A DNA stretch of 64,000 nt from Pedobacter sp. PAMC26386 (lineage in GTDB: Bacteria > Bacteroidota > Bacteroidia > Sphingobacteriales > Sphingobacteriaceae): contig CP060294.1 in the NCBI GenBank assembly GCA_014302835.1, positions 2,877,067-2,941,066 on the forward strand. The letters run 5' to 3'. The position numbers and the translations under genes are program-made. The stretch's first letter is position 1; each line of letters opens with the position of its first letter. The notes under the pieces were generated by a model that saw only the letters and a list, made by a program, of their open reading frames with translations, was not told where the DNA came from and did not search any database. This document shows, piece after piece, positions 46,784 to 55,138 of this stretch.

Positions 46784-48053
46784 ACGCGTTGTCGTCACTG
46801 GCCTGGGGGTTGTTTCACCAAATGGTGCAGACCTTACGCAATTCAGACATGCGCTTAAAAATGGTATGTCTGGTATTGCACATGATCCGCAGTTGGAACA
46901 ACTCCTTTTCTCTTGTCAGATTGCAGGAAAACCAGTGATAGATGAAGCCCGGATGAGCCGTTATTTCACAGAACTGGAAATCCGGAATCTGGAAAGTACA
47001 GGAATTGTTTATGGCGTGATTGCAGGTCTGGATGCCTGGGAAGATGCGGGGCTGGAACCTGCTGCTGCAGAAACACCCGACTGGGAAAGTGGTACTGTTT
47101 TCGGTACAGGCACTTCCGGGATTGATAAATTCAGAGGGGCTATTTATAAACTGGATAACCTGCAAATCCGGAAACTAGGCAGTACGGTAGTGGCGCAAAC
47201 CATGGCAAGCGGGGTCAGTGCTTTGCTAGCCGGAAAACTAGGCTTGGGCAATTTAGTCACCACCAACTCTTCTGCCTGTGCAACGGGTACAGAAAGCATT
47301 TTAATGGCTTATGAGCGTATTAAATCTGGTCAGGCAACAATTATGATTGCTGGCAGTACCAGTGACAGTGGCCCTTATATATGGGGTGGTTTTGATGCCA
47401 TGAAAGTCTGTACGTATAAACACAATGCTGATCCTGAAAAAGGAAGCCGACCGATGAGTGCTACAGCCAGTGGTTTTGTTCCCGGCAGTGGAGCCGGAGC
47501 CCTTGTTTTAGAGAGTCTGGACAGTGCTTTAGCCAGAGGGGCCAAAATTTATGCCGAGATACTGGGTGGCCATTTGAATTCTGGAGGTCAGCGTGGCGCA
47601 GGAACAATGACAGCGCCAAATCCTATAGCTGTACAAAGGTGTATTTCAATGGCTTTAACCGCTTCGGGGGTACATGCAGATGATGTTGAGGTCATTAATG
47701 GCCATTTAACAGCCACAACAAAAGATACGCTCGAAATACAGAACTGGGTAACAGCTCTGGGACGTTCAGGAAAAGATTTTCCATATATCAATTCCATTAA
47801 AGGAATGATTGGTCATTGTATCAGTGCCTCTGGAAGTATAGAATCTGTCGCATCAGTATTACAAATCCATGAAGGTTTTATTTTCCCCAATATAAATTGT
47901 GAGGATCTGCACCAGGAAATTGAATTGCTGGTAGATCCTGAGCGTATTCCACGCATCTGCCTGCATAAAGAATTCAATCTGCTGATTAAAGCAAGCTTCG
48001 GCTTTGGTGATGTAAATGCCTGTTTAATATTAAAACGATATGCGCATGAATAG
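46776..48053 (+). CDS. Beta-ketoacyl-ACP synthase (KAS II-like) with variant histidine motif
   Basis: The 425-residue thiolase-fold enzyme has the nucleophile C168 in TNSSACATGTES, H310 in INGHLTATTKD and K342/H347 in SIKGMIGHCISASG. The triad is kept, but the first histidine motif reads NGHLTAT instead of the usual HGTxT, and the second ends GHCISASG rather than GHxxGAAG. This marks a specialised branch, not FabF for membrane lipids. It should lengthen an acyl chain on the neighbouring ACP. Confidence 0.87.
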   Translation: MTKRVVVTGLGVVSPNGADLTQFRHALKNGMSGIAHDPQLEQLLFSCQIAGKPVIDEARMSRYFTELEIRNLESTGIVYGVIAGLDAWEDAGLEPAAAETPDWESGTVFGTGTSGIDKFRGAIYKLDNLQIRKLGSTVVAQTMASGVSALLAGKLGLGNLVTTNSSACATGTESILMAYERIKSGQATIMIAGSTSDSGPYIWGGFDAMKVCTYKHNADPEKGSRPMSATASGFVPGSGAGALVLESLDSALARGAKIYAEILGGHLNSGGQRGAGTMTAPNPIAVQRCISMALTASGVHADDVEVINGHLTATTKDTLEIQNWVTALGRSGKDFPYINSIKGMIGHCISASGSIESVASVLQIHEGFIFPNINCEDLHQEIELLVDPERIPRICLHKEFNLLIKASFGFGDVNACLILKRYAHE

Positions 48054-48309
48054 AGAAGAACTAATTGCCGCCATTAAAGAAATTGCGAGTCCTTATACCG
48101 GGGATAAAACTGCATTGGATCAAATCAATGAAGAGACAAATTTCATTACTGACCTGAAAATCAATTCCGCTAACCTGGTAGATATCATTCTGGATCTGGA
48201 AGAGAAGTTTGGGATAGAAATCGATAATGATTCCATGTCTAAGATGTTGAATGTAAAATCAACAATAGAAATTATTGAGGCAAAACTTGCTGAGAATGAT
48301 AGGAAATGA
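48040..48309 (+). CDS. Dedicated acyl carrier protein
   Basis: An 89-residue acidic four-helix protein (or 87 from the second ATG). The attachment serine is S43 in DLKINSANLVDIIL, so the canonical D-S-L is N-S-A here, although the serine itself is kept. It overlaps the ketosynthase gene by 14 bp and the next gene by 14 bp. It should be activated by the phosphopantetheinyl transferase encoded next. Confidence 0.87.
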   Translation: MRMNREELIAAIKEIASPYTGDKTALDQINEETNFITDLKINSANLVDIILDLEEKFGIEIDNDSMSKMLNVKSTIEIIEAKLAENDRK

Positions 48310-48901
48310 TGTTGTTGATCTGAGAAAGGCCGGGCTGGAGAGTAACTGGAAACGAAAAGGTTATCTGGCAAAAATCTGTACGCCTGAGGAACAGCAGATG
48401 ATTTTAGAGGCTTCCAACCCTACCGTTGTACTTTGGCTGATCTGGACCATGAAAGAGGCAGCTTGTAAGATTATTCAGCGCAAAACAGGTATCAGAAATT
48501 ATGTTCCCTTACATTTTCATTGCGAAGACTTACCTTGCTACAACGAACACTTAAAGCAAGGTAGTCCGATGCTAACTGGAAAGCTTAGTTATTTTGGAGA
48601 TGACTCCCTTTTTAGAGAAGACTTCCACATCAAAAGTGAAATCAATGCTTCACTGATTCATTCTATAGCTGTTTCAAATATCAGCCATTTTGAAGAGCTT
48701 CATTTACAATATCTTCGTCCTGCTATCAATTACAGAGAAGAGTTTAATAATTTATCAAAGCTTTATCTTTTGGCCAGCACTCCATCTGGACTTCCTGAGT
48801 TAGTCCACCAGATAACCGGCCAAAAGCATGCGGTATCAGTAAGCCACCACGGTGACTACCTGGCTATTGTTTATTCAGATTCTCTTCTATTAACAGATTA
48901 A
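48296..48901 (+). CDS. 4'-phosphopantetheinyl transferase-family protein
   Basis: About 201 residues from the ATG at 48296 (MIGNDVVDLRKAG, the family's metal-binding N-terminus), then WTMKEAACKIIQRK, the second conserved motif (W..KEA..K). It should add the phosphopantetheine arm to the ACP just upstream. An upstream ATG at 48275 would extend it into the ACP gene and is less likely. Its 3' end overlaps the convergent exopolyphosphatase gene by 38 bp. Confidence 0.85.
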   Translation: MIGNDVVDLRKAGLESNWKRKGYLAKICTPEEQQMILEASNPTVVLWLIWTMKEAACKIIQRKTGIRNYVPLHFHCEDLPCYNEHLKQGSPMLTGKLSYFGDDSLFREDFHIKSEINASLIHSIAVSNISHFEELHLQYLRPAINYREEFNNLSKLYLLASTPSGLPELVHQITGQKHAVSVSHHGDYLAIVYSDSLLLTD

Positions 48902-49751
48902 TAATTCCATCTGCCATCCCTACTCTTGGTACATGGATCTGCTTAATACCTGTCCATTTCATCAACGTGATAAAGATCTCACAAGCTGGAATGATCACGT
49001 CTGCACGGTCAGGATTTAAGCTAAAAAGCTGAATTCGCTCTTTCAAAGAATGGCTGTTCAATTGATTGTAAAGAGATTTTAACTTCAAAAAGGTTAAAGG
49101 CATCCCCTCTTTTTCATTCGCCATTTTATAGAGCTTGTTGATGTTTCCACCAGTACCAATTCCTGCAAGATTTTTATGGTATTTGGTTTGATCTTTTACC
49201 CAAAGTTTCATTTCTTCCCAAGTCTCTTCTTTATCCTGATTATCCAGTATCCGGATTGTTCCGATATCAAATGATTTAGAAGCCACAGGTACTTTATTCA
49301 CGAAAACTGAAAGTTCTGTACTACCACCACCAACATCTATATAAAGATAGTTTTTCTTAATATCCAGGTCATTCTCGATATGATTCGCATAAATGATATT
49401 AGCTTCTCTTTGTCCTTCAATAATTTCAAGATCTACATTTGCCTTTTCACGGATCACCTGAATAATATCAAGTCCATTTTCTGCCTCGCGCATAGATGAG
49501 GTTGCACAGGCTAGATATTTAGTCACCTGGTATACATCCATGAGGTTTTTGAAAGCCTGCATAGTTTTGATCAGATCTTCGATTTTACGCACAGAGATTT
49601 TATGATCTAAAAACGCGTCATCGCCTAAGCGCAACGGAACCCTTACGAGCGTATTCTTTTTAAAACCAAACCCATTTTCATTGTATGTTATATCTGCAAT
49701 AAGCAGTCTTACGGCATTAGAGCCAACGTCAATTGCTGCATATCTGAGCAT
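48864..49751 (-). CDS. ppx: Exopolyphosphatase/guanosine pentaphosphate phosphohydrolase family (Ppx/GppA)
   Basis: The 295-residue enzyme has the ASKHA phosphate loops IDVGSNAVRLLI and YIDVGGGSTELSV. It is the short, single-domain-pair form usual in Bacteroidota. It releases phosphate from polyphosphate ends or hydrolyses pppGpp. It lies 7 bp after ppk, giving a classic ppk-ppx operon. Confidence 0.9.
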   Translation of the reverse strand: MLRYAAIDVGSNAVRLLIADITYNENGFGFKKNTLVRVPLRLGDDAFLDHKISVRKIEDLIKTMQAFKNLMDVYQVTKYLACATSSMREAENGLDIIQVIREKANVDLEIIEGQREANIIYANHIENDLDIKKNYLYIDVGGGSTELSVFVNKVPVASKSFDIGTIRILDNQDKEETWEEMKLWVKDQTKYHKNLAGIGTGGNINKLYKMANEKEGMPLTFLKLKSLYNQLNSHSLKERIQLFSLNPDRADVIIPACEIFITLMKWTGIKQIHVPRVGMADGIINLLIEENLNKQ

Positions 49752-49758
49752 AATCTTC

Positions 49759-51816
49759 TTACTGGTGTTTGTTTTTTAAGTAATTATATGTCTGTACCTG
49801 CGCCCGTACCTTAGTACTGATCCGGTTTTTGTGGTATTTATTGTTATTCAACCTGGTGATATCTCTTGCTTTCACATTATCCTGTAACTGAAAGTCAATA
49901 ATATCTCTGATTTCTTGTTTCACATCTTCATCCAATACAGGGAACCCAACCTCCACCCGATGTTCAAAATTTCTGCTCATCAAATCGGCTGAAGAAAGAA
50001 ACATTTCTTCTTTACCGCTATTCCCAAAAATGAAGACACGTGCATGTTCTAAAAACTTGTCAATAATACTGATTACAGTGATGTTTTCACTGAAACCTTG
50101 TATTCCCGGAATCAGACAGCAAATACCGCGTACAATCAATTTGATCTTCACGCCAGCATTACTAGCCTCATAGAGTTTTTCCACGATTCCTTCATCGGCC
50201 AAGCTGTTTACTTTGAATATCAGATAAGCAGGTTTACCTGATTTGGCGATTTTAATTTCCCGGTCTATCAAAGTATAAAACTTTGTTCTCGACTCTAATG
50301 GAGAAACAATCAGGTATTTGAATCCTGTAGCTACAGTACGTTTATTCAAGGCTGCGAAAAGCTTAATCAAATCATGTGTGATTTCCTTTTTAGCAGTAAA
50401 AATACTGTGATCGCAATACAGTTTAGCAGTTTTTTCATTAAAATTACCAGTTGCCAGGTTCGCATAATATACAGGACGGCCTTTTTCTATCCGGGTAACC
50501 AGGCAAATTTTGGAGTGAACTTTATAGTCAGTCAACCCATAATTTACATGTACGCCCTCTTCTTCAAGCCTGTTAGTCCAGAATATATTTGCTCTTTCAT
50601 CAAAACGTGCTTTAAGCTCTACCAGACAGTTTACTTTTTTACCATTCTTGGCCGCGTTAATTAAGGCATTAATTACTCTTGAATTTTCTGCAAGCCGGTA
50701 AAGGGTGATATTGATCGCGGTAACTTTCGGATCAATAGCTGCTTCCCGGAGAAACAGAATAATATAATCATAAGACTGATAAGGTAAATTGACCAGATAA
50801 TCTCTTTCAGCAAGTTTGTTAAAGATACTTTGTGTCCGGTGTAAACCGAAAACCTTCAAGGGAACATTTACAGGATATTCAAGGCTTTTATCACCGACAT
50901 TCGGGAAACGAATAAAATCACCAAATTTATGATAACGATTTCCGGGGATCAGACTTTCTGCTTCAATTTTCATTTTAGCAACCAGTACACCCAGCATATC
51001 AAATGGCATTTCTGTATCATAAAGTAAACGCATAGGTTTACCTTTTCTACGTTTATCCAGACTGGTTTTTAGTTCTTCTATAAACTTGTCGCTGATGTTT
51101 TTATCGATATCAAGCTCTGCATCCCTGGTTAACTGTATTGAATAAGCATCCATTTCATCGTATTTAAATACGTAAAAGATGTCATCCAGACAGTATTTAA
51201 TAATGTCTTCAGCAAGAATGATAAATTTCAGCCCGTTTGTTTCTGGCAGCACTAAAAACCTTGGCAGATCAGGAGGTAATTCTATCAATGCATATTTTTC
51301 GTCTTTCTTACCTGTCTTCTTTTTAAGTCTTACAAAAAAATACAGGTACCGGTCTTTAAGTTCTGGAAATGGTTTCTCCAGATCAATCATGATCGGTACC
51401 AGATTAGACAAAATTTTATCCCGGAAATGTTCTTTTACAAACTCCCCGCGGGCTACATTAAGCTGCGTGTCATTCAGGATAAAAATCCTGTTTTGTGCCA
51501 GTTCATTAATCAGGGTAGCTTGAAAAAGCTGTTCAAATTTACGTTCCTGTTTAACGACGATATTTTTAATTTCGTTCAATACTTTCTTAGGATTAAATCC
51601 TAATAGCTCTTTGGCCTTGTCGTTTAAATTAGACAGTCTGGTCATTGTAGCTACACGAACCCGGTAAAATTCTTCCAGGTTAGAAGAGAAAATAGACAAA
51701 AATTTAATTCTTTCAATCAGCGGTACAGTCTCATCTGTAGCCTCCTGTAAAACCCGTTCATTGAAATATAACCAGCTGAGTTCTCTATTTAAAAATGGGA
51801 CCTTCTTCTTTGTCAT
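49759..51816 (-). CDS. ppk: Polyphosphate kinase 1
   Basis: About 685 residues from the ATG at 51816 (MTKKKVPFLNRELSWLYFN, the standard PPK1 N-terminus). A TTG at 51831 is in frame but not needed. The active-site histidine is in DYKVHSKICLV (HxK), with the second catalytic histidine in RNFEHRVEVGF. It polymerises phosphate from ATP into polyphosphate. It is co-transcribed with ppx. Confidence 0.93.
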   Translation of the reverse strand: MTKKKVPFLNRELSWLYFNERVLQEATDETVPLIERIKFLSIFSSNLEEFYRVRVATMTRLSNLNDKAKELLGFNPKKVLNEIKNIVVKQERKFEQLFQATLINELAQNRIFILNDTQLNVARGEFVKEHFRDKILSNLVPIMIDLEKPFPELKDRYLYFFVRLKKKTGKKDEKYALIELPPDLPRFLVLPETNGLKFIILAEDIIKYCLDDIFYVFKYDEMDAYSIQLTRDAELDIDKNISDKFIEELKTSLDKRRKGKPMRLLYDTEMPFDMLGVLVAKMKIEAESLIPGNRYHKFGDFIRFPNVGDKSLEYPVNVPLKVFGLHRTQSIFNKLAERDYLVNLPYQSYDYIILFLREAAIDPKVTAINITLYRLAENSRVINALINAAKNGKKVNCLVELKARFDERANIFWTNRLEEEGVHVNYGLTDYKVHSKICLVTRIEKGRPVYYANLATGNFNEKTAKLYCDHSIFTAKKEITHDLIKLFAALNKRTVATGFKYLIVSPLESRTKFYTLIDREIKIAKSGKPAYLIFKVNSLADEGIVEKLYEASNAGVKIKLIVRGICCLIPGIQGFSENITVISIIDKFLEHARVFIFGNSGKEEMFLSSADLMSRNFEHRVEVGFPVLDEDVKQEIRDIIDFQLQDNVKARDITRLNNNKYHKNRISTKVRAQVQTYNYLKNKHQ

Positions 51817-51928
51817 GTGGGGTTGTATCAAAAAATCCCTAATGGGAACGGATGCTCAAAACTGCAAATTCTATTGTTAAGTCAGTGTTAATTATTTGAG
51901 CATTATTCTTCAGAAAACCATTTTTAAA

Positions 51929-52675
51929 TTAACTTTCTACCGTCGTCTTCTCCGCATTATTTTCTGTCGCTGTTGCAGATTTAACTACAGTAGCAGCTGG
52001 TTTAGCTTTTACTGTTGCAGCAGGTTTAGCTGCAACTTTCTTTACCGGAGTCACTTTAGCAGCTGCTGTATTAACCACTTTTTTAGCAGCCGAGGCCGCA
52101 GCAGTAGCAGTTTTATTTACTCTTTTTACTGGTGCAGCTTTAACAGCAGCTTCAGCTTTTTCTTTCACAGCGGTCACTTCTTTCTTCACAGCAGGAACAG
52201 CTTTTTTCACTGTAGAAACAGCTTTTTTAATTACAGGGGCAGCTTTCTTCACCACCACAGCAGCTTTTTTCACTGGTTTAGCAATTACATTAGCGGCCTT
52301 TTCTTCGCTAGCGATCACAGGAACTTTAATACTGTTTCCTGATGTTCTGATATTCGCAACTGCTTTTTTAACTTCCTTTTTAACTTTTTTAGCTCCTTTA
52401 GCAGTAACCTTCTTAACTTCTTTTACTGTCTTTGCTATTTCCTTCTTAGTTGGCTTTACTGTTTTGGCAGCTTCTGCTTTCACAGCTTTGAATTTTTTAG
52501 CTAATTTACCAGCAACTGATTTTGCTGCATGAGCTAATTCTTCACCAATTTTTTCGGCATCATGACCCAAGTTAGAAACTGCTTCAAAAAATTTTTGCGT
52601 AAGACTCTGCTCCAATTCTTTTTTAACTGCTTTTTTAGCATTATTTTTTTGCACTTTTGATTTATTGGTTTTCAT
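51929..52675 (-). CDS. Lysine/alanine-rich histone H1-like protein
   Basis: The 248-residue protein is almost entirely K, A, V and P repeats (KKAVSTVKKAVPAVKKEV, AAKPAATVKAKPAATV) after a more ordered 60-residue start (FEAVSNLGHDAEKIGEELAH). This composition is that of eukaryotic-like histone H1 tails found in some bacteria (Hc1-like). It probably binds DNA or other polyanions, perhaps including polyphosphate. Low complexity makes homology uncertain. Confidence 0.7.
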   Translation of the reverse strand: MKTNKSKVQKNNAKKAVKKELEQSLTQKFFEAVSNLGHDAEKIGEELAHAAKSVAGKLAKKFKAVKAEAAKTVKPTKKEIAKTVKEVKKVTAKGAKKVKKEVKKAVANIRTSGNSIKVPVIASEEKAANVIAKPVKKAAVVVKKAAPVIKKAVSTVKKAVPAVKKEVTAVKEKAEAAVKAAPVKRVNKTATAAASAAKKVVNTAAAKVTPVKKVAAKPAATVKAKPAATVVKSATATENNAEKTTVES

Positions 52676-52749
52676 AATAATTTTTTTAGCTAGAACGTTA
52701 AATAATTAATATCTAAATCTAATATATTTTTTATACTAAAGCTATAATC

Positions 52750-53241
52750 ATGCCCACTTTCGATATCGTAAGTAAAGTTGACGCGCAGACATTGGACAAT
52801 GCAATGAACAACGCAAAAAAAGAGATCCTTAACCGTTATGATTTCTCTACCTCTCAGAGTACAATTGATCATGACAAGAAGACAAATGTAATCACCATCG
52901 TTACTGAAGATGACATGCGTTTAAAGGCAATTGAGGATTCAATTATATCCCGTATGGTGAAACAGAACCTTGATCCTAAAAGTCTTGATTTTGGAAAAGA
53001 ACAATATGCTTCTGGCAATATGATCAGAAAAGAAGTTTCTATTAAAGAGGGAATTGATAAAGATGTTGCTAAAAAGATAGTTGCTAAAATCAAAGCAAGC
53101 GGACTTAAAGTTCAAGCTTCTGTTATGGACGACCAGTTGCGTGTACAAAGCAAAAACATTGATGATCTTCAAAAAGTAATCTCTCTTTGTAAAAGCGAAG
53201 ATTTCGGACAGCCACTTCAATACATTAACATGCGTAACTAA
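52750..53241 (+). CDS. yajQ: YajQ-family nucleotide-binding protein
   Basis: The 163-residue protein has the YajQ hallmarks: MPTFDIVSKVD start, NRYDFS, and GKEQYASGN followed by KEGIDKDVAKKIVAKIK. The family has two ferredoxin-like folds and binds nucleic acids or cyclic di-GMP. Its stop codon shares one base with the next start (TAATG), so the GNAT gene is coupled. Confidence 0.92.
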   Translation: MPTFDIVSKVDAQTLDNAMNNAKKEILNRYDFSTSQSTIDHDKKTNVITIVTEDDMRLKAIEDSIISRMVKQNLDPKSLDFGKEQYASGNMIRKEVSIKEGIDKDVAKKIVAKIKASGLKVQASVMDDQLRVQSKNIDDLQKVISLCKSEDFGQPLQYINMRN

Positions 53242-53687
53242 TGGAAATTGCTGATAACGGATTTATTTTTTCGGACGACAAAAGCAAAATTAATGCTGCT
53301 GCCGTTCATCTTTTCCTGAGTATAAAATCTTATTGGGCTCAGGGAATCCCGTTAGAAACAGTCATTAAATCTATTGATAACTCTCTTTGTTTTGGTATTT
53401 ATCAAGAAAGCCAGCAAATAGGGTTTGCGAGATGGATTACCGACCGTTCTACTTTTGCCTACCTGGCAGATGTTTATGTAGACGAGGAGTTCCGTGGTAT
53501 GGGACTTTCGAAAAAATTAATGTCGCTTATGCTTTTCCATCCTGATCTGCAAGGTTTAAGAAGATACATGCTGGCTACCAGGGACGCTCATAGTCTCTAC
53601 AGTCAGTTCGGTTTTCAACCATTGGACGCGCCAGAAAATATAATGGCGGTTACAATCAAAGACATCTATAAAAAGCAAGAGGATTAA
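53241..53687 (+). CDS. GNAT-family N-acetyltransferase
   Basis: The 148-residue protein has the acetyl-CoA-binding pattern LADVYVDEEFRGMGLSKKLM (the R/Q-x-x-G-x-G/A loop) and the C-terminal SQFGFQPL. The substrate is unknown. It is coupled to yajQ, and its stop lies in the loop of a terminator hairpin. Confidence 0.85.
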   Translation: MEIADNGFIFSDDKSKINAAAVHLFLSIKSYWAQGIPLETVIKSIDNSLCFGIYQESQQIGFARWITDRSTFAYLADVYVDEEFRGMGLSKKLMSLMLFHPDLQGLRRYMLATRDAHSLYSQFGFQPLDAPENIMAVTIKDIYKKQED

Positions 53688-53702
53688 TCTTCTTGCTTTT
53701 TT
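53670..53702 (+). terminator. Terminator overlapping the end of the GNAT gene
   Basis: AAAAAGCAAGA and TCTTGCTTTTTT form arms of about 11 bp with GATTAATC inside. The hairpin includes the stop codon TAA (53685-53687). Six T follow. Confidence 0.8.
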
Positions 53703-53733
53703 CCTAAACTTGCAAGATGGATAAATCTAATAC

Positions 53734-54249
53734 TTAAGCTGCGCCTCCTGTAGCTGCATTAAATGTCCTTTGCGTCAGCTCTGAATTGAGAAGGTATAAG
53801 GCAGAAGAATTGTCTCCAATCATTTTCAGCTTACTGATAATCTGAGAAACAGTGGCCTCTTCTTCAACTTGCTCGGTAACAAACCACTGAAGAAAATTAT
53901 GAGTTGCAAAATCATTCTCTTCAAATGAAGCTTTAATCAGCTCTCCTATACTTTTTGTTACCGCTCTTTCATGTGCCAAAGTAATCTCAAAAACTTCTAA
54001 AACTGAATTAAATTCAGATGCTGGTTTTTGAATAGTATCAATAATTACTTTACCTCCAACCTCATGGATATAGTCAAATTGCTTTTCAGCATGAAAAAGC
54101 TCTTCTTTAGCCTGCACCTTAAAGTAATTAGCAAAGCCATCCAGATCTTTCTCTGTAAACCACGAGCACATAGCCCAATAAGCATTGGCCGAATACATTT
54201 CCAAATTGATTTGCGCATTCAGCAAATCTTCCATTCTTTTATTAATCAT
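53734..54249 (-). CDS. ftnA: Non-heme ferritin
   Basis: The 171-residue four-helix protein has the ferroxidase residues spread as in FtnA: E in LNAQINLEMYSANAYWAM, E and H in KEELFHAEKQFDY, and the later EEATVSQIISKLK. It stores iron in the cytoplasm as a 24-mer. It is monocistronic. Confidence 0.92.
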   Translation of the reverse strand: MINKRMEDLLNAQINLEMYSANAYWAMCSWFTEKDLDGFANYFKVQAKEELFHAEKQFDYIHEVGGKVIIDTIQKPASEFNSVLEVFEITLAHERAVTKSIGELIKASFEENDFATHNFLQWFVTEQVEEEATVSQIISKLKMIGDNSSALYLLNSELTQRTFNAATGGAA

Positions 54250-54417
54250 ACAATTGCGTTTAATAGACTTGAGATTCTTCAGTAATTAAGCTGCAAGCTA
54301 AACCCAATTAAGAACAATTCCAAATAAAGAGATTCATCTTTTGAATTTTCATACCATTGCAACAAGTGCTAATAATGGAGTTAATTAACCAAATCCTAAA
54401 AGAATGGTAAATGATAT

Positions 54418-54425
54418 TACTTTTG
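54418..54425 (+). promoter_or_regulatory. Putative -7 element for the lipoprotein gene
   Basis: TACTTTTG matches TAnnTTTG. Transcription would begin near 54432, about 80 nt before the lipoprotein ATG and 24 nt before the short leader frame. Confidence 0.4.
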
Positions 54426-54455
54426 TAAAACAGCATTGAATGCTCACCCACATTT

Positions 54456-54506
54456 ATGGAACAAATAGTAAATAATCTGGATAACGTAATCAAACGATTA
54501 GAATAA
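54456..54506 (+). CDS. Possible 16-residue leader peptide
   Basis: ATG to TAA gives MEQIVNNLDNVIKRLE, ending 5 bp before the lipoprotein ATG and starting just after a -7 match. The peptide is amphipathic. Translation could couple to the lipoprotein gene. It is short enough to be chance. Confidence 0.3.
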   Translation: MEQIVNNLDNVIKRLE

Positions 54507-54511
54507 CTTTA

Positions 54512-55066
54512 ATGAAAAAAAATCACTTCAACAGCTTCCTGCTTGCCTGTCTTTTACTGACTGCTTCCTGTACACAACACAAACCTGGAACAGCTATCCA
54601 GGATACTTTAAAAACCAGTGTTTCCACCGCAAAAGACCTTTCGGCAAATAAAGCTGGTATTGTTAATAAACCGGATGTTTCAACAAAAAAGTCTTTGAAA
54701 ACGGATACGGTACCTTTCTCTACAAATCCATGCAGCCAGATCGCCTATGAAATTCTGACTACTTCTGATCGCTATAAAAGTCTAACAGATGGACTTACTG
54801 CCAGAATAATCGCTAATGGTGGTACTTCATATGGTTTATTTTACGAGGGCAGCCCCAATGCAAAAAAAGATAATGCCATGAATTATTCTAAAACCTATGA
54901 TTATGCAATTCATGAAAGTTATCCCGATCACTCCCCTGTAACTGCAAGATTTACCTTCGACCCTACAAAAAGACAGTTATTTGAATATGATGCAGCATTA
55001 GATTCTTTAATTCCAACATCGTTCAATAAAAACCTGCTGCTGGAACTGGATAAGGCTTGCAAATAA
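54512..55066 (+). CDS. Lipoprotein of unknown function
   Basis: The 184-residue protein begins with a lipoprotein signal ending LLLTASC (C20), then a serine/threonine/lysine-rich spacer and a folded part from about residue 72 (PCSQIAYEILTTSDRY). I do not recognise the family. It is likely a periplasmic or outer-membrane lipoprotein. Whether it faces outward cannot be seen. Confidence 0.62.
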   Translation: MKKNHFNSFLLACLLLTASCTQHKPGTAIQDTLKTSVSTAKDLSANKAGIVNKPDVSTKKSLKTDTVPFSTNPCSQIAYEILTTSDRYKSLTDGLTARIIANGGTSYGLFYEGSPNAKKDNAMNYSKTYDYAIHESYPDHSPVTARFTFDPTKRQLFEYDAALDSLIPTSFNKNLLLELDKACK

Positions 55067-55085
55067 TTACTTACCATAGGTCAAG

Positions 55086-55114
55086 TTTGAACCCGGAACC
55101 CATGATTAACTTTG
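55086..55114 (+). promoter_or_regulatory. Well-formed promoter of the luciferase-like gene
   Basis: TTTG (55086-55089) and TAACTTTG (55107-55114), a perfect -7 element, are 17 bp apart. Transcription should start near 55121, leaving an 18-nt leader before the ATG at 55139. It is the best match to the Bacteroidota consensus in the window. Confidence 0.7.
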
Positions 55115-55138
55115 TGTGTGATTTAAAACAAATCAATT

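Noticed and set aside
46815..47165. Open frame opposite the ketosynthase gene
   Set aside because: It is antisense to a clear thiolase-fold gene and has no recognisable features or start context of its own.
43391..48901. Flexirubin/dialkylresorcinol-type aryl polyene cluster
   Set aside because: No DarA/DarB pair, no ammonia-lyase and no glycosyltransferase or acyltransferase set is present. The core enzyme is a type III PKS.
51896..52342. Long open frame rich in Ser and Phe on the plus strand
   Set aside because: It is the antisense of the K/A-rich histone-like gene, and its composition simply mirrors that repetitive sequence.
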